From: an uncultured Succinatimonas sp.
GTDB taxonomy: Bacteria; Pseudomonadota; Gammaproteobacteria; Enterobacterales; Succinivibrionaceae
Direction: 5' to 3'
Length of the DNA: 64,000 bases
Assembly: GCA_900317105.1 (NCBI GenBank)
Contig: ONFP01000022.1
Location: 1-64,000 of the forward strand
Below, in pieces: positions 19,687 through 29,156 of this stretch (its first letter is position 1; every line of letters starts with the position of its first letter). Position numbers and translations under genes: made by a program. The notes beneath the pieces were generated by a model, which worked only from the letters and a program-made list of their open reading frames with translations, made no database searches and was not told the origin of the DNA.

Positions 19687-20394
19687 TAGGTTAAGAAGGG
19701 ATTTCACAAAAGGAATGGTCAGATAGTGAGACTGTTCAATCTGAGCCTTTTCCAGTCTGTCCAGAATCTCAACAAGTGATCTCATGTCACGGTTGCAGTG
19801 TCTGACCAGGAAGGTTGCAGTATTCTCCGGCAGATTGAAGTGTCGCATCTGAGCTCTTCTGGAAACAGCCTCAATACACTCATTCTCATTTAAGTAGTTA
19901 AGCTGGAATTTGACTCCGCTTGAAAGTCTGGTGGTCAGATCTTTTTTACTGAAAGGAATGGTATCAAAAGAGGTTCTGCCGCTCATAATCAGAGTGCCTT
20001 CACGACGGTCATACCAGCGGTTATACAGACCAAACAGTGAAATCTCAAACTGCTCATCACCGGCGATGGCATCTACATTATCAAGCATAATGATTTTAGG
20101 AAGATCAACATCTAAAACCATTGGGCCCAAAGTCTTAGCCAGATTCAGATCTAAGAAGAAACAGTTGTTAATCTGAGCTGAATTCAGCTGAAACAGCGCA
20201 TTCATAAGATGAGTCTTACCACAGCCCTCTGGGCCGAAATAATAGTAAAACTCATTCACCTCGTTCTCAACAGCACGCTTCAGGGAAGAAACCGCAAAGG
20301 AATTTGAACCTTCAACAAAAGTTGAAAAGTCACTTTTATCCGAAATCTTGAAATCTAAAGCCTGCTGATATGGAACCTTGTTTTTTTCTTCCAT
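19684..20394 (-). CDS. hda: DnaA regulatory inactivator Hda
   Basis: A 236-residue AAA+ protein homologous to the DnaA ATPase domain. It has Walker A GPEGCGKTH, Walker B IIMLDNVD and a sensor-2-like Arg near HCNRDMRSL. Near the N-terminus QALDF is a QxLxF-type beta-clamp binding motif. In E. coli Hda bound to the clamp stimulates ATP hydrolysis by DnaA after replication starts. It follows a DUF2066 gene by 27 nt, a common gammaproteobacterial pairing. Confidence 0.93.
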   Translation of the reverse strand: MEEKNKVPYQQALDFKISDKSDFSTFVEGSNSFAVSSLKRAVENEVNEFYYYFGPEGCGKTHLMNALFQLNSAQINNCFFLDLNLAKTLGPMVLDVDLPKIIMLDNVDAIAGDEQFEISLFGLYNRWYDRREGTLIMSGRTSFDTIPFSKKDLTTRLSSGVKFQLNYLNENECIEAVSRRAQMRHFNLPENTATFLVRHCNRDMRSLVEILDRLEKAQIEQSHYLTIPFVKSLLNL

Positions 20395-20421
20395 TTCTAT
20401 CCTTAATGTTCACTACTATGA

Positions 20422-21702
20422 TTATCTTTCTAAAGCAACTGATGAATTATCTGAATCATCAGTAATGGTAATCACAGGAACATCATTGGAGGTATCTCCG
20501 GCAGGCTTCTGAGCAGGAACAGTGGTGGTAACCTCAACGGTCTCCTTTACTGTCTCCTTGGTATAGGCCTCGTTGCCGTAGTTATTGATAGAAGAGGTAA
20601 CTCTCTGGGTGGTTGTAGTGGTAACAGAACCAACGTTATCGGCTGGCTTTGCAGCACCCTTTGACTCATTGAATCTGTATGTCCATGGAGCAACCTTTGT
20701 AAACTCTGAAGCATGGGTAAAGGTACCATCCAGAATAGCTGGAGATGAGCCGGTTGGGATCAGGAAGATAACGCCCTCTGAGTTGTATCCAAGTACCTGA
20801 ATATCTGATTCATAACCGTAGGTTATCAGAATGCGTTTGATTCTTGGGTAGTCTGCCACATTCTCAATATCGGTAATCAGAACTCTTACACCGCCCTTTA
20901 CAGGTCCAAGTGCAATAGAGCCATCATCTGTCACAGGAGTAATGGTATCAGCTTCATTTGCGGAGGTGGCAACAGGAGCTGCAGGTGCTGCAGTACTGCC
21001 TGTATTTGAGGAGTTCATCAGAACCTGTGCAATCTGAGCAGACATCTGAGAAGTTGCAGTATCAGCATCGCCACTGTTGGCACCGCTGCCTAATGACTTG
21101 CCATCTGCATCACAGAGGTTCCACTTTACTGAATAGCCGTTATTGGCTGAATCGCGCTCCATAACACCGCTTACAAAATACTTGGCGTCATAGCGCTTTG
21201 AAGCCTTGGCAATCAGTTCATCTGAATGAGAAACGATAGTCTGGGAGTTTACCTGCTGAACATCATCAAGATCCATTACAGGGAACATGATATTGAATCT
21301 GTTCTGGGTTGCTGCACCCTGCAGTTTCTTTACGAATTCAGCCTCTCCCTCACCTGAAAGCAGAGAAGAGTCTGCTGAGGACAGATCAGCAATCCAGGCT
21401 ACAATAGTACCGGTCTCTCCATTCCATACACCGATACCCTTTGATGATAGAAGATTCTTTACCTTCTCGTCATTGAAACTTACACACAGATTATTGCCGT
21501 TGATGCTGATGGTTTCAATGGTGGTACGGATATCCTCTAGGGAAAGAGAATGTGAAGGATCAGTAACATTTGCAGAAGTTGCATCGGAGAATGCCTTTAC
21601 AATCGCATTGTCCATTCCATTGTCCAGTGGAGTCTCAAAAATCTCAGTTGCACTTGCACCACAACTGAGCATTGCCGCACATAATAATGTAATTATTTTC
21701 AT
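20422..21702 (-). CDS. DUF2066 domain periplasmic protein
   Basis: A 426-residue exported protein starting with a signal peptide that ends around SCGASA. The ATG at 21702 was chosen because GGGGA precedes it and it begins the signal directly. The body resembles the DUF2066 family found upstream of hda in many gammaproteobacteria: an N-terminal domain with VKNLLSSKG and an R-F-N-I-M-F-P-V-M-D-L-D-D stretch, and a second copy-like domain. The C-terminal 80 residues are rich in Thr, Val and Gln and probably disordered. The function of the family is unknown; co-transcription with hda is likely. Confidence 0.75.
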   Translation of the reverse strand: MKIITLLCAAMLSCGASATEIFETPLDNGMDNAIVKAFSDATSANVTDPSHSLSLEDIRTTIETISINGNNLCVSFNDEKVKNLLSSKGIGVWNGETGTIVAWIADLSSADSSLLSGEGEAEFVKKLQGAATQNRFNIMFPVMDLDDVQQVNSQTIVSHSDELIAKASKRYDAKYFVSGVMERDSANNGYSVKWNLCDADGKSLGSGANSGDADTATSQMSAQIAQVLMNSSNTGSTAAPAAPVATSANEADTITPVTDDGSIALGPVKGGVRVLITDIENVADYPRIKRILITYGYESDIQVLGYNSEGVIFLIPTGSSPAILDGTFTHASEFTKVAPWTYRFNESKGAAKPADNVGSVTTTTTQRVTSSINNYGNEAYTKETVKETVEVTTTVPAQKPAGDTSNDVPVITITDDSDNSSVALER

Positions 21703-22129
21703 TGAATTCCCCAAGCCTAATTTCTGCATTTTATTCACTAAAAATAAGAGATATTCCCCGTGTTTTTATGATTTTCTGCTCTCTGAAAAATATGATATCT
21801 ATCAGATTTTCAAGAGAGATTTTAACAGAACCTCTGTTTTCGTCAAAACCGAAAAAACACAGAAAACATCTGTTGATTAATTATCTGAACACAAAAAGCA
21901 TATATCTATGATAGCGATCAGTAATACTGCAGGTAACTCTTTATAATATAAGGAGTTTTTGTCAGTATCAAAAGAAAAAATCTACTGATCTGCCATAATT
22001 TCACCTGCATAATTCTACCACATACTAGGACACATGAAATTTCATATTTGAGATGAAATTACCCTCCAATTTCTGTAAAATTGCGCACAGAATTTTTCGT
22101 TTGACCAAAAGTTTTACCTGGAGACTAAA
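21703..22129. other. Divergent intergenic region (DUF2066/purM)
   Basis: About 430 AT-rich bases between two divergent genes, so both promoters should lie here. I found no convincing PurR operator and no strong hairpin. GGAG stands 7 nt before the purM ATG. Confidence 0.4.
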
Positions 22130-23182
22130 ATGGCATCAAATTTGACCTACAAAGAAGCTGGCGTTGATATTAATGCTGGAGATGAGCTGGTTCAGCGCAT
22201 CAAGGCCCCTGTTAAAAAGACCACAAGACCAGAGGTTATTGGCGGACTAGGCGGATTTGGAGCTTTAACCAGAATTCCAAAGGGATATACAAATCCTGTA
22301 TTGGTAACCGGTACAGACGGTGTTGGTACCAAACTGCGTCTTGCAATTGATCTGAAGAGACACTCAACCGTGGGTCAGGATCTGGTTGCAATGAGCGTTA
22401 ATGATATTGTGGTTCAGGGTGCTGAGCCTTTTTTATTTTTAGACTACTATGGAACAGGTAAGCTGGACGTTGATACAGCTACCACAGTGGTTACCGGAAT
22501 TGCTCACGGCTGTGAGCTGAGCGGCTGTGCTCTGGTTGGCGGTGAAACCGCTGAAATGCCAGGCATGTACGAGGAAGGCGACTATGACCTGGCCGGTTTT
22601 GCTGTTGGTGTTGTTGATGAGGATAAAATCATCGACGGTTCAAAGGTAAAGGTTGGCGACAAGCTGATCGGTATTGCTTCATCAGGCCCTCACTCAAATG
22701 GATACTCTCTGATTCGTGCAATTCTTAAGAAATGCGGAGTAAATCCTTTAGAGGACAAGCTTTCAGACGGAACCTTAATAGCAGATGCTCTTATGGCTCC
22801 AACCAGAATCTATGTTAAGCAGATCCTCAAGCTGATTAAGGAAGTTGATGTTCACGCTTTAGCTCACATCACCGGCGGCGGTTTCTGGGAGAACATTCCT
22901 AGAGTTCTGCCTGAGGGAACCTGTGCAGCCTGTGACGGTGATTCATGGCAGCGTCCAGAAGTATTCAAGTTCCTAAAGACTCAGGGCAACGTTGATGCCT
23001 ATGAGATGTTCAGAACCTTCAACTGCGGAGTAGGTATGATTGCTGTAGTAGCAGCTGCAGAGGCAGACAAGGCTGTTGAGCTACTTAACTCTTTAGGAGA
23101 GAAGGCATGGGTACTTGGTGAAATTGCTCCTACAGGTGCAGACGGCAAGCAGGTTACCATCAAGAACTACGAAAACTTCTAA
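22130..23182 (+). CDS. purM: Phosphoribosylformylglycinamidine cyclo-ligase (AIR synthetase)
   Basis: A 350-residue enzyme (E. coli 345) for the fifth step of de novo purine synthesis. Characteristic stretches are [15 protein letters not shown] at the N-terminus, [12 protein letters not shown], the [12 protein letters not shown] signature at about residue 140, and [16 protein letters not shown]. It ends in a strong terminator; the usual partner purN does not follow. Confidence 0.96.
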   Translation: MASNLTYKEAGVDINAGDELVQRIKAPVKKTTRPEVIGGLGGFGALTRIPKGYTNPVLVTGTDGVGTKLRLAIDLKRHSTVGQDLVAMSVNDIVVQGAEPFLFLDYYGTGKLDVDTATTVVTGIAHGCELSGCALVGGETAEMPGMYEEGDYDLAGFAVGVVDEDKIIDGSKVKVGDKLIGIASSGPHSNGYSLIRAILKKCGVNPLEDKLSDGTLIADALMAPTRIYVKQILKLIKEVDVHALAHITGGGFWENIPRVLPEGTCAACDGDSWQRPEVFKFLKTQGNVDAYEMFRTFNCGVGMIAVVAAAEADKAVELLNSLGEKAWVLGEIAPTGADGKQVTIKNYENF

Positions 23183-23208
23183 TTTACTTTACAGAATATA
23201 TTTCGCAG

Positions 23209-23241
23209 AAAAAGCTTCACTGAAAAAGTGGAGCTTTTTTT
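23209..23241 (+). terminator. Terminator after purM
   Basis: AAAAAGCTTCACT pairs with AGTGGAGCTTTTT (one G-T wobble) around a GAAAA loop; the stem ends in a T tract. Confidence 0.9.
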
Positions 23242-23456
23242 ATACATTTAAAATGCATATACAAAAACAAATATGTTATAGTAACGCATTTATAAAAGCC
23301 TTGAAAAATCTAGGAGACTCAGCGATTTTTATGAGCTTTTCAAAAGACTTTTTCAGGTTAAATAAACAAAACAGCAGACTGTTTTTATGTCTGCTGCAAA
23401 TGAATAAAGAACTAAAACTCAGGAATATATTTTAGCGTCCTTTGGAGGTGCTACTT

Positions 23457-25343
23457 GTGAACGCATACAACATTGACTGGTGGGGAAATAAGTATTTTGG
23501 AGTAAACAGCAAGGGTCACGTTGTTGTACATCCAAACCCAAATGAAACTGATACAGAAGTAGATCTTGCTGATCTGGTAAAAGAAAGAGCAAAGCTAGGA
23601 CAGAGACTGCCTGCCTTATTCTGTTTCCCTCAGATTCTACAGAACAGACTTTTTGATATAAACAACGCTTTCAAGGAAGCCCAGGAAGAATACGGATATA
23701 AGGGCGGTTACAACCTAATCTATCCTATCAAGGTTAACCAGCATCGCAGAGTTCTAGAATCAATCACCAGCTGTTGTACAGAGTTTGAACCAATCGGTCT
23801 TGAAGCCGGTTCCAAGGCTGAGCTGATGGCCGTGCTTGCACATGCCGGCAGAAATCAGTCCATGATTGTATGTAACGGCTACAAGGATCGTGAATACATT
23901 CGTCTGGCCTTAGACGGTGAAAAAATGGGTCACCGTGTATTCCTGGTTATCGAAAAAATGTCTGAGCTCAAGATTGTGCTTGAGGAATCCGCCCGTCTTG
24001 ATGTTATTCCAAGATTAGGTGTCCGTGCCCGTCTGGCTTCACAGGGTTCCGGCAAATGGCAGTCCTCAGGCGGCGAAAGCTCAAAGTTCGGACTGGCTGC
24101 CTCTCAGGTTCTGAAGCTGGTTGCTACTTTAAAAGAGCACGGAAAGATTGAATGGCTTCAGCTGCTGCACTTCCACTTAGGTTCACAGATGTCAAACATC
24201 CGTGATATCACCCGCGGTGTAAGAGAAAGCTCCAAGTTCTTCGTTGAACTGTCAAAGCTTGGCGTTAACATTAAATATTTCGATGTTGGCGGCGGTTTGG
24301 GTGTTGATTATGAAGGCACCCGTTCACAGACAGACTGCTCTGTAAACTACTCATTAAAGGAGTATGCAAACAACATCGTCTGGACCATCGGTGATGCCTG
24401 CCGTGAGAATAATCTTCCAGAGCCTAAGATCCTTACTGAATCAGGCCGTGCTCTGACCGTTTATCACGCTGTTCTGGTATCAAACGTAATCGGTATTGAG
24501 CGCAACGAATTCACTGTTCCAGAAAAACCTCTTCCAGAATCTCCACGTGCCTTGTTCAACCTGTTTGAAACCTGGGAGGAGATGCACAAGGATGTAATCA
24601 GACGTTCATTGCGTGAGTGGCTGCATGACTCTCAGTATGATCTGCAGGAAATCCACGAAGGCTATGTGTCAGGTGACGTTACCCTGCAGCAGAGAGCCAA
24701 GGCCGAGCAGATTTATATCTGCATCTGCAAGAAGATTCAGCAGGCTCTGGATCCAACCAACAAGTCTCACCGTGTACTGATTGATGAGCTTGATGAGCGT
24801 ATGGCGGACAAGCTGTACCTGAATTTCTCCCTGTTCCAGTCTCTGCCTGATGCCTGGGGTATCGATCAGATCTTCCCGGTTCTGCCTTTAGAGAATCTGG
24901 ATAAGCCACTTACCAGACGTGCTGTACTGCTGGATATCACCTGCGATTCTGACGGTGCCATCTCTCAGTATGTTGAAGGTGATGATATCTCCAACACCAT
25001 GCCATTCCCAGAGTATGATGTGGACAATCCTCCTATGATCGGCTTCTTCATGGTTGGCGCATACCAGGAAATTCTTGGTAACATGCATAACCTGTTCGGC
25101 AACACCGAAGTTTATGATGTATATGCCTATGGAGATGGGAAAGTCAGTGTTTCTCTGTCAGATGAGGGAAGTACTGTTGCAGATATGTTACGATATGTAC
25201 TGCTGGATCCATCCAAGCTGCTCAACGAATTCAGCAATGAGGTTTTAAGAAATCAGAATAATCTTGATGAAAAGACACAGCGCGCTTTCATCGAGGAATT
25301 TAAATCAGGTCTATATGGTTATACCTATCTAGAGGAAGACTAA
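23457..25343 (+). CDS. speA: Biosynthetic arginine decarboxylase
   Basis: A 628-residue PLP enzyme that converts arginine to agmatine. It aligns almost end to end with E. coli SpeA. The PLP-lysine motif is [14 protein letters not shown] (about residue 95-108), and the substrate-site motif is [10 protein letters not shown] near the C-terminus. The start is GTG at 23457, supported by GGAGG 8 nt upstream; an in-frame TTG just before this ribosome site would have no ribosome site of its own. It lacks the short N-terminal extension of E. coli SpeA. The agmatinase gene follows with no gap. Confidence 0.97.
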   Translation: MNAYNIDWWGNKYFGVNSKGHVVVHPNPNETDTEVDLADLVKERAKLGQRLPALFCFPQILQNRLFDINNAFKEAQEEYGYKGGYNLIYPIKVNQHRRVLESITSCCTEFEPIGLEAGSKAELMAVLAHAGRNQSMIVCNGYKDREYIRLALDGEKMGHRVFLVIEKMSELKIVLEESARLDVIPRLGVRARLASQGSGKWQSSGGESSKFGLAASQVLKLVATLKEHGKIEWLQLLHFHLGSQMSNIRDITRGVRESSKFFVELSKLGVNIKYFDVGGGLGVDYEGTRSQTDCSVNYSLKEYANNIVWTIGDACRENNLPEPKILTESGRALTVYHAVLVSNVIGIERNEFTVPEKPLPESPRALFNLFETWEEMHKDVIRRSLREWLHDSQYDLQEIHEGYVSGDVTLQQRAKAEQIYICICKKIQQALDPTNKSHRVLIDELDERMADKLYLNFSLFQSLPDAWGIDQIFPVLPLENLDKPLTRRAVLLDITCDSDGAISQYVEGDDISNTMPFPEYDVDNPPMIGFFMVGAYQEILGNMHNLFGNTEVYDVYAYGDGKVSVSLSDEGSTVADMLRYVLLDPSKLLNEFSNEVLRNQNNLDEKTQRAFIEEFKSGLYGYTYLEED

Positions 25344-26261
25344 ATGCAGACATTAAATCACGAGAACGATATTTCACTGGTATCTAATGCCTTTGGATTT
25401 CTACGTACACCTTTAAACTTTGAGCCATACAGCAGTGATGCTGATGTGGTAATTACAGGTGTTCCTTTTGATATGGCTACCTCCGGCCGTGCAGGCACCC
25501 GCTTTGGACCAAATGCCATCAGACAGATTTCAACCCAGCTGGCATGGGAGCACTGTCGCTATCCATGGAAGTTCAACGTTCTGGATAAGCTGAACGTTGT
25601 TGACTGCGGAGATCTGGTTTATTCATTCGGTGACAACCAGGATATGGTAAACAAGCTGATAGCTCATGCAGACAAGCTACTTGCATCAGGTAAGAAGATG
25701 CTGACCTTCGGCGGTGATCATTTCATCACCCTGCCTCTTCTACGCGCTCATGCCAAGAAATACGGCAAGCTGTCACTAATTCATTTTGATGCTCACGCTG
25801 ACACCTATTCAAACGGTTCAGATTTCGATCATGGCACCATGTTCTATCATGCTCCTAATGAAGATCTGATTGACGTCAAGAAGTCAGTTCAGGTTGGTAT
25901 CCGTACTGAATTTGATGAGAAGGACGGTTTCCTGGTACTGGACGGTGCTGCTGCAAATGATATGTCTGTTGAGGATATTTCCCTTGCAATCCATGAGAGA
26001 GTTGGCGGTAGCAAGTGCTATATCAGTTTTGATATCGACTGTCTTGATCCTGCATACGCTCCTGGTACAGGTACTCCTGTAGTAGGAGGTATGAGCACCG
26101 ACAAGATCATGAAGATTCTACGCGCTCTTAAAGATCTTGATATTGTGGGCATGGACATTGTTGAAGTTTCACCAGCTTACGATCATGGTGATATTACATC
26201 ATTAGCTGCAGCTTCAATCGCACTTGAGATGCTGTACATGGAAGGCTACAAGAGAATGTAA
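25344..26261 (+). CDS. speB: Agmatinase
   Basis: A 305-residue ureohydrolase that cleaves agmatine to putrescine and urea, completing the route begun by SpeA. The dimanganese ligands are visible: FGGDHF, the HFDAHADTY motif, and [18 protein letters not shown]. The ATG directly follows the speA stop and its ribosome site (GAGGAAG) lies inside the end of speA, so the pair is co-translated. Confidence 0.96.
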   Translation: MQTLNHENDISLVSNAFGFLRTPLNFEPYSSDADVVITGVPFDMATSGRAGTRFGPNAIRQISTQLAWEHCRYPWKFNVLDKLNVVDCGDLVYSFGDNQDMVNKLIAHADKLLASGKKMLTFGGDHFITLPLLRAHAKKYGKLSLIHFDAHADTYSNGSDFDHGTMFYHAPNEDLIDVKKSVQVGIRTEFDEKDGFLVLDGAAANDMSVEDISLAIHERVGGSKCYISFDIDCLDPAYAPGTGTPVVGGMSTDKIMKILRALKDLDIVGMDIVEVSPAYDHGDITSLAAASIALEMLYMEGYKRM

Positions 26262-26625
26262 TCTTCACTCTCTTCCACGTTATGTGTAACTAAGAGTCAT
26301 CAATAATCCTCAGCACCAGCTGGGGATTTATATTACAAACTTCCTCAAGATCCACCTAGATTACATAACTTATATTGTCTACTACAAAAGCTATCTGTTG
26401 TGTAATGTCTGTTTTTCTCCACACTGAAACATAACGCTGAGTATTTACCTGCAATTTTTCTTTCATTGAAAAAAGCTCAGATTTTCTCATATTAATGTGA
26501 TTTTCAAAGCATTTTAAATATCAAAAGTAGTCATTAATTACTCAAAATCACAATTATCTACCATAGTTAAATTATGGGCATTCTTTTGTTAATGCTTGAA
26601 ATATTTTTTTTTCGGGGAGTTGTGA
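26262..26625. other. Intergenic region upstream of autotransporter
   Basis: Begins with a hairpin CCTCAGC-ACCA-GCTGGGG (26308-26325) that may end the speAB transcript despite a poor T-run. A weaker inverted repeat (ATTACATAAC, 26360-26369, and GTTGTGTAAT, 26397-26406) encloses a 27-base loop. The last 200 bases are very AT-rich and should hold the autotransporter promoter. Confidence 0.4.
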
Positions 26626-28830
26626 ATGAAAACTAATACCATTGACAAAAGTGAATCATGTGCTTTAGAAAATAAAAAGATGCAGAAAGTCTCAAATGAC
26701 ACTCTTTATAAAGAAATTAAACTGAAAAATTCTCCTCGAATAAAGCCTCTTGCCGTTGCTTTAAGTGTCGTTCTTTCATATTTTCCGTTTTCAAGTCAGG
26801 TTGACGCTCAAGGATTTACCTCTCCATGGATAGTAGGACCAACAGAGACTATATATCTTTACGGAGATAACCAGATTAACGTTTCTAATTTCTACGAAGG
26901 TGCAACTGCGATTATTTACGGCACTCTTGATTATACAAAAAGCACAAGTATTGAGACCAATATTTATGCCAACTTCAAATTAGGAATGCCTTATAATGAC
27001 TTCAACAGCATAACAGTATACGGAAATCTTATAGGTAATAATGGGATTAGTGCTCTTTATGGAGTCTATGTAAATACTAATATAGTACAAGCAAACAATA
27101 ATACCTTGTTTTTTAAAGCAGGAAGTACAGTAAAAAACGTTCGTGTTTACGGAGCAAAAATTGATAATAAAGGCACCCCTTATGCTGCAACTACTAATTA
27201 CAACACAGTAATTATTGAGAAAGGAAGTAATTTTACGGGAAATAAAGATCTAGTTGGAGGATATGCAATTTCAGAAAATAATTCATCGGCCTCAAATAAT
27301 AAAATTATTATTGGATCAGGTGTATTTACTGCCCGGATACGAGCCGGTTGGACAACAACAGCTTCAGCAACCAGTTCAGCAAGTATGTCAAACAATGAGG
27401 TATACCTGTATGGAGATGCTGATGTAAGTAGTGAAAATGCAAAAATATATGGAGGTATTGATACAAGTTATGTTGATCCAGATACCCACGTTAAAGATAA
27501 AGCAGGTTCCGTAATTGCAGGTAACACTCTAATCTTTGGCTATAACAACATGCCATGGGAGCCTTCAAACTATACGGTTGGCAGTGTAAATAATTTCTCG
27601 ACCATTCGCCTGGATACAGTAACCTGGGGCAAAACTATTATCATCAATTCATTATCCAATTTCTCCACAGATTCACGTGAAACAAAGGTAGATACATCAA
27701 ACGTAAGTTTTTCCGGAGTTCAAATGCTATCTCCAGGAGATAGCTATGATATGCTGACAGTTTCCAATAAAGATCCAGAAGCAAGTCTCGGTCTGACAAC
27801 AGGTGAATCAAGTTTTACTTTCGGTACTGCCCTTGAAGGTTCAGGTACAGCAAAACTTTCAGGAAATACAGTTACCTATACCGTTAATAGTATCGAGGCT
27901 CAACCTCAGACACATACTGCTGCCATGGCAATGTCTGCTGCTGCAGTTGCTCTAAACCAGGGGGCGGATACAAGCTCAGCAGCCTCATCTAATCTTGCAA
28001 ATTCAGGACTCACCGGAGTACAGGCATTCTCATCTGTAGGAGGAGGAATGGCTCGTGTTAACACCGGCTCTCACGTTAATGTGAATACCCTGAACTTTTC
28101 TGTTGGTGTAGGTAACAACATTCAAAATGACTTCGGTCTGCTTTCAGTAGGCGCTGCATTTGAAGCAGGCTTTGGAAAGTTCAAGAATCACTTTAATGCA
28201 GGTAAGGCAGATCCATACATCAAGAAAAACGGTGATATCAGCTATTACGGTGTCACTGTTTTATCAAATATGGCATTTGAGAATCTATGGCATGTAAACG
28301 GAGCTTTAAGATACGGTCGTATAAAAACCTCTCAGAATAGAGCTTTATACAATCTTTATACAGGTCAGGCCTACGACATTGACCTAAGTTCCTACTACAT
28401 AGGAGCCGAATTAGGTGGCGGTAAGGTTATTAAACTTGATGATCTTAACGCTCTGGATTTGTACGGAAAGTATTTCTTCCTGCATCAGGATGGAAACACC
28501 TTTAACGCTAGCGGTAAATACGAGCTATCATCAGTGAACAGTCACCGTTTAAGACTTGCTGGCAGATACAGTCATAACTACACTCCAACAACAGTTCTAT
28601 ACACAGGTCTGGGTGCTGAATACGAGTTTGACGGCAAATCTGAACTAAAGATTGACGGAATTTGGGCAAAACCTTCCAAGATGGACGGTATCAGAGGATT
28701 CGGAGAACTGGGCGTTACTATTCAGCCATCATCAAATAAGGGACTTATTTTTGATTTGGGTATTAAAGGTCTGTTAGGTGATGGATTCAGAGGTGCATGG
28801 GCCAATGCAGAAATGAAATATCTGTTCTAA
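26626..28830 (+). CDS. Autotransporter (type Va secretion) surface protein
   Basis: A 734-residue protein. The N-terminus has a long signal (about 62 residues): a charged, polar extension, then a hydrophobic core (PLAVALSVVLSYF) ending near VDA, as in extended autotransporter signals. The passenger (to about residue 430) is rich in Asn, Ser, Thr and Gly with strand-turn spacing, consistent with a beta-helix. From about 480 to the end lies an outer-membrane beta-barrel of amphipathic strands ending in the Phe of EMKYLF, typical of the PF03797 barrel. The passenger's function is not recognisable; adhesion or surface coating is a guess. Confidence 0.78.
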   Translation: MKTNTIDKSESCALENKKMQKVSNDTLYKEIKLKNSPRIKPLAVALSVVLSYFPFSSQVDAQGFTSPWIVGPTETIYLYGDNQINVSNFYEGATAIIYGTLDYTKSTSIETNIYANFKLGMPYNDFNSITVYGNLIGNNGISALYGVYVNTNIVQANNNTLFFKAGSTVKNVRVYGAKIDNKGTPYAATTNYNTVIIEKGSNFTGNKDLVGGYAISENNSSASNNKIIIGSGVFTARIRAGWTTTASATSSASMSNNEVYLYGDADVSSENAKIYGGIDTSYVDPDTHVKDKAGSVIAGNTLIFGYNNMPWEPSNYTVGSVNNFSTIRLDTVTWGKTIIINSLSNFSTDSRETKVDTSNVSFSGVQMLSPGDSYDMLTVSNKDPEASLGLTTGESSFTFGTALEGSGTAKLSGNTVTYTVNSIEAQPQTHTAAMAMSAAAVALNQGADTSSAASSNLANSGLTGVQAFSSVGGGMARVNTGSHVNVNTLNFSVGVGNNIQNDFGLLSVGAAFEAGFGKFKNHFNAGKADPYIKKNGDISYYGVTVLSNMAFENLWHVNGALRYGRIKTSQNRALYNLYTGQAYDIDLSSYYIGAELGGGKVIKLDDLNALDLYGKYFFLHQDGNTFNASGKYELSSVNSHRLRLAGRYSHNYTPTTVLYTGLGAEYEFDGKSELKIDGIWAKPSKMDGIRGFGELGVTIQPSSNKGLIFDLGIKGLLGDGFRGAWANAEMKYLF

Positions 28831-28847
28831 TGGTTCAACGTCTATGC

Positions 28848-28887
28848 AAAAGCCAGACTACTATTTATATAGCAATCTGGCTTTTTT
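28848..28887. terminator. Bidirectional terminator
   Basis: AAAAGCCAGA and TCTGGCTTTTTT form a 10-bp stem around an 18-base loop. It ends the autotransporter transcript and, on the other strand (CTTTTG tail), the ferredoxin gene. Confidence 0.8.
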
Positions 28888-28891
28888 GTGT

Positions 28892-29077
28892 TTATTCGTC
28901 GTTTTCGACTTCTTCAATAGCCTCAAAAGGACAAACTGACTGGCAGGCTGCACAATCAGCGCACACTGAAGCTTCAATCTGAAAAGAGCCGTCATCCTGC
29001 TGTTCAATAGCTCCGCAAGGGCATATATCCTGGCATTCGCCACATTCTGAACAAACTTCTTTGTTAATTACAAACAT
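28892..29077 (-). CDS. 2x[4Fe-4S] ferredoxin
   Basis: A 61-residue electron carrier with two full cluster motifs: CSECGECQDICP and CADCAACQSVCP (CxxCxxCxxxCP each). It is acidic at the C-terminus (EEVENDE). Clostridial-type ferredoxins of this size shuttle low-potential electrons in anaerobes. The ATG at 29077 gives the usual short N-terminus MFVINKEVC; an ATG four codons upstream is possible. It is divergent from yggS-proC and no partner oxidoreductase is adjacent. Confidence 0.9.
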   Translation of the reverse strand: MFVINKEVCSECGECQDICPCGAIEQQDDGSFQIEASVCADCAACQSVCPFEAIEEVENDE

Positions 29078-29156
29078 CGGTTCCACCATATTGGTATGAA
29101 TAATTCTTGTGGAGGCATATAATACTCTATATTTTTGATTTAAAAAAGGCTTATAT

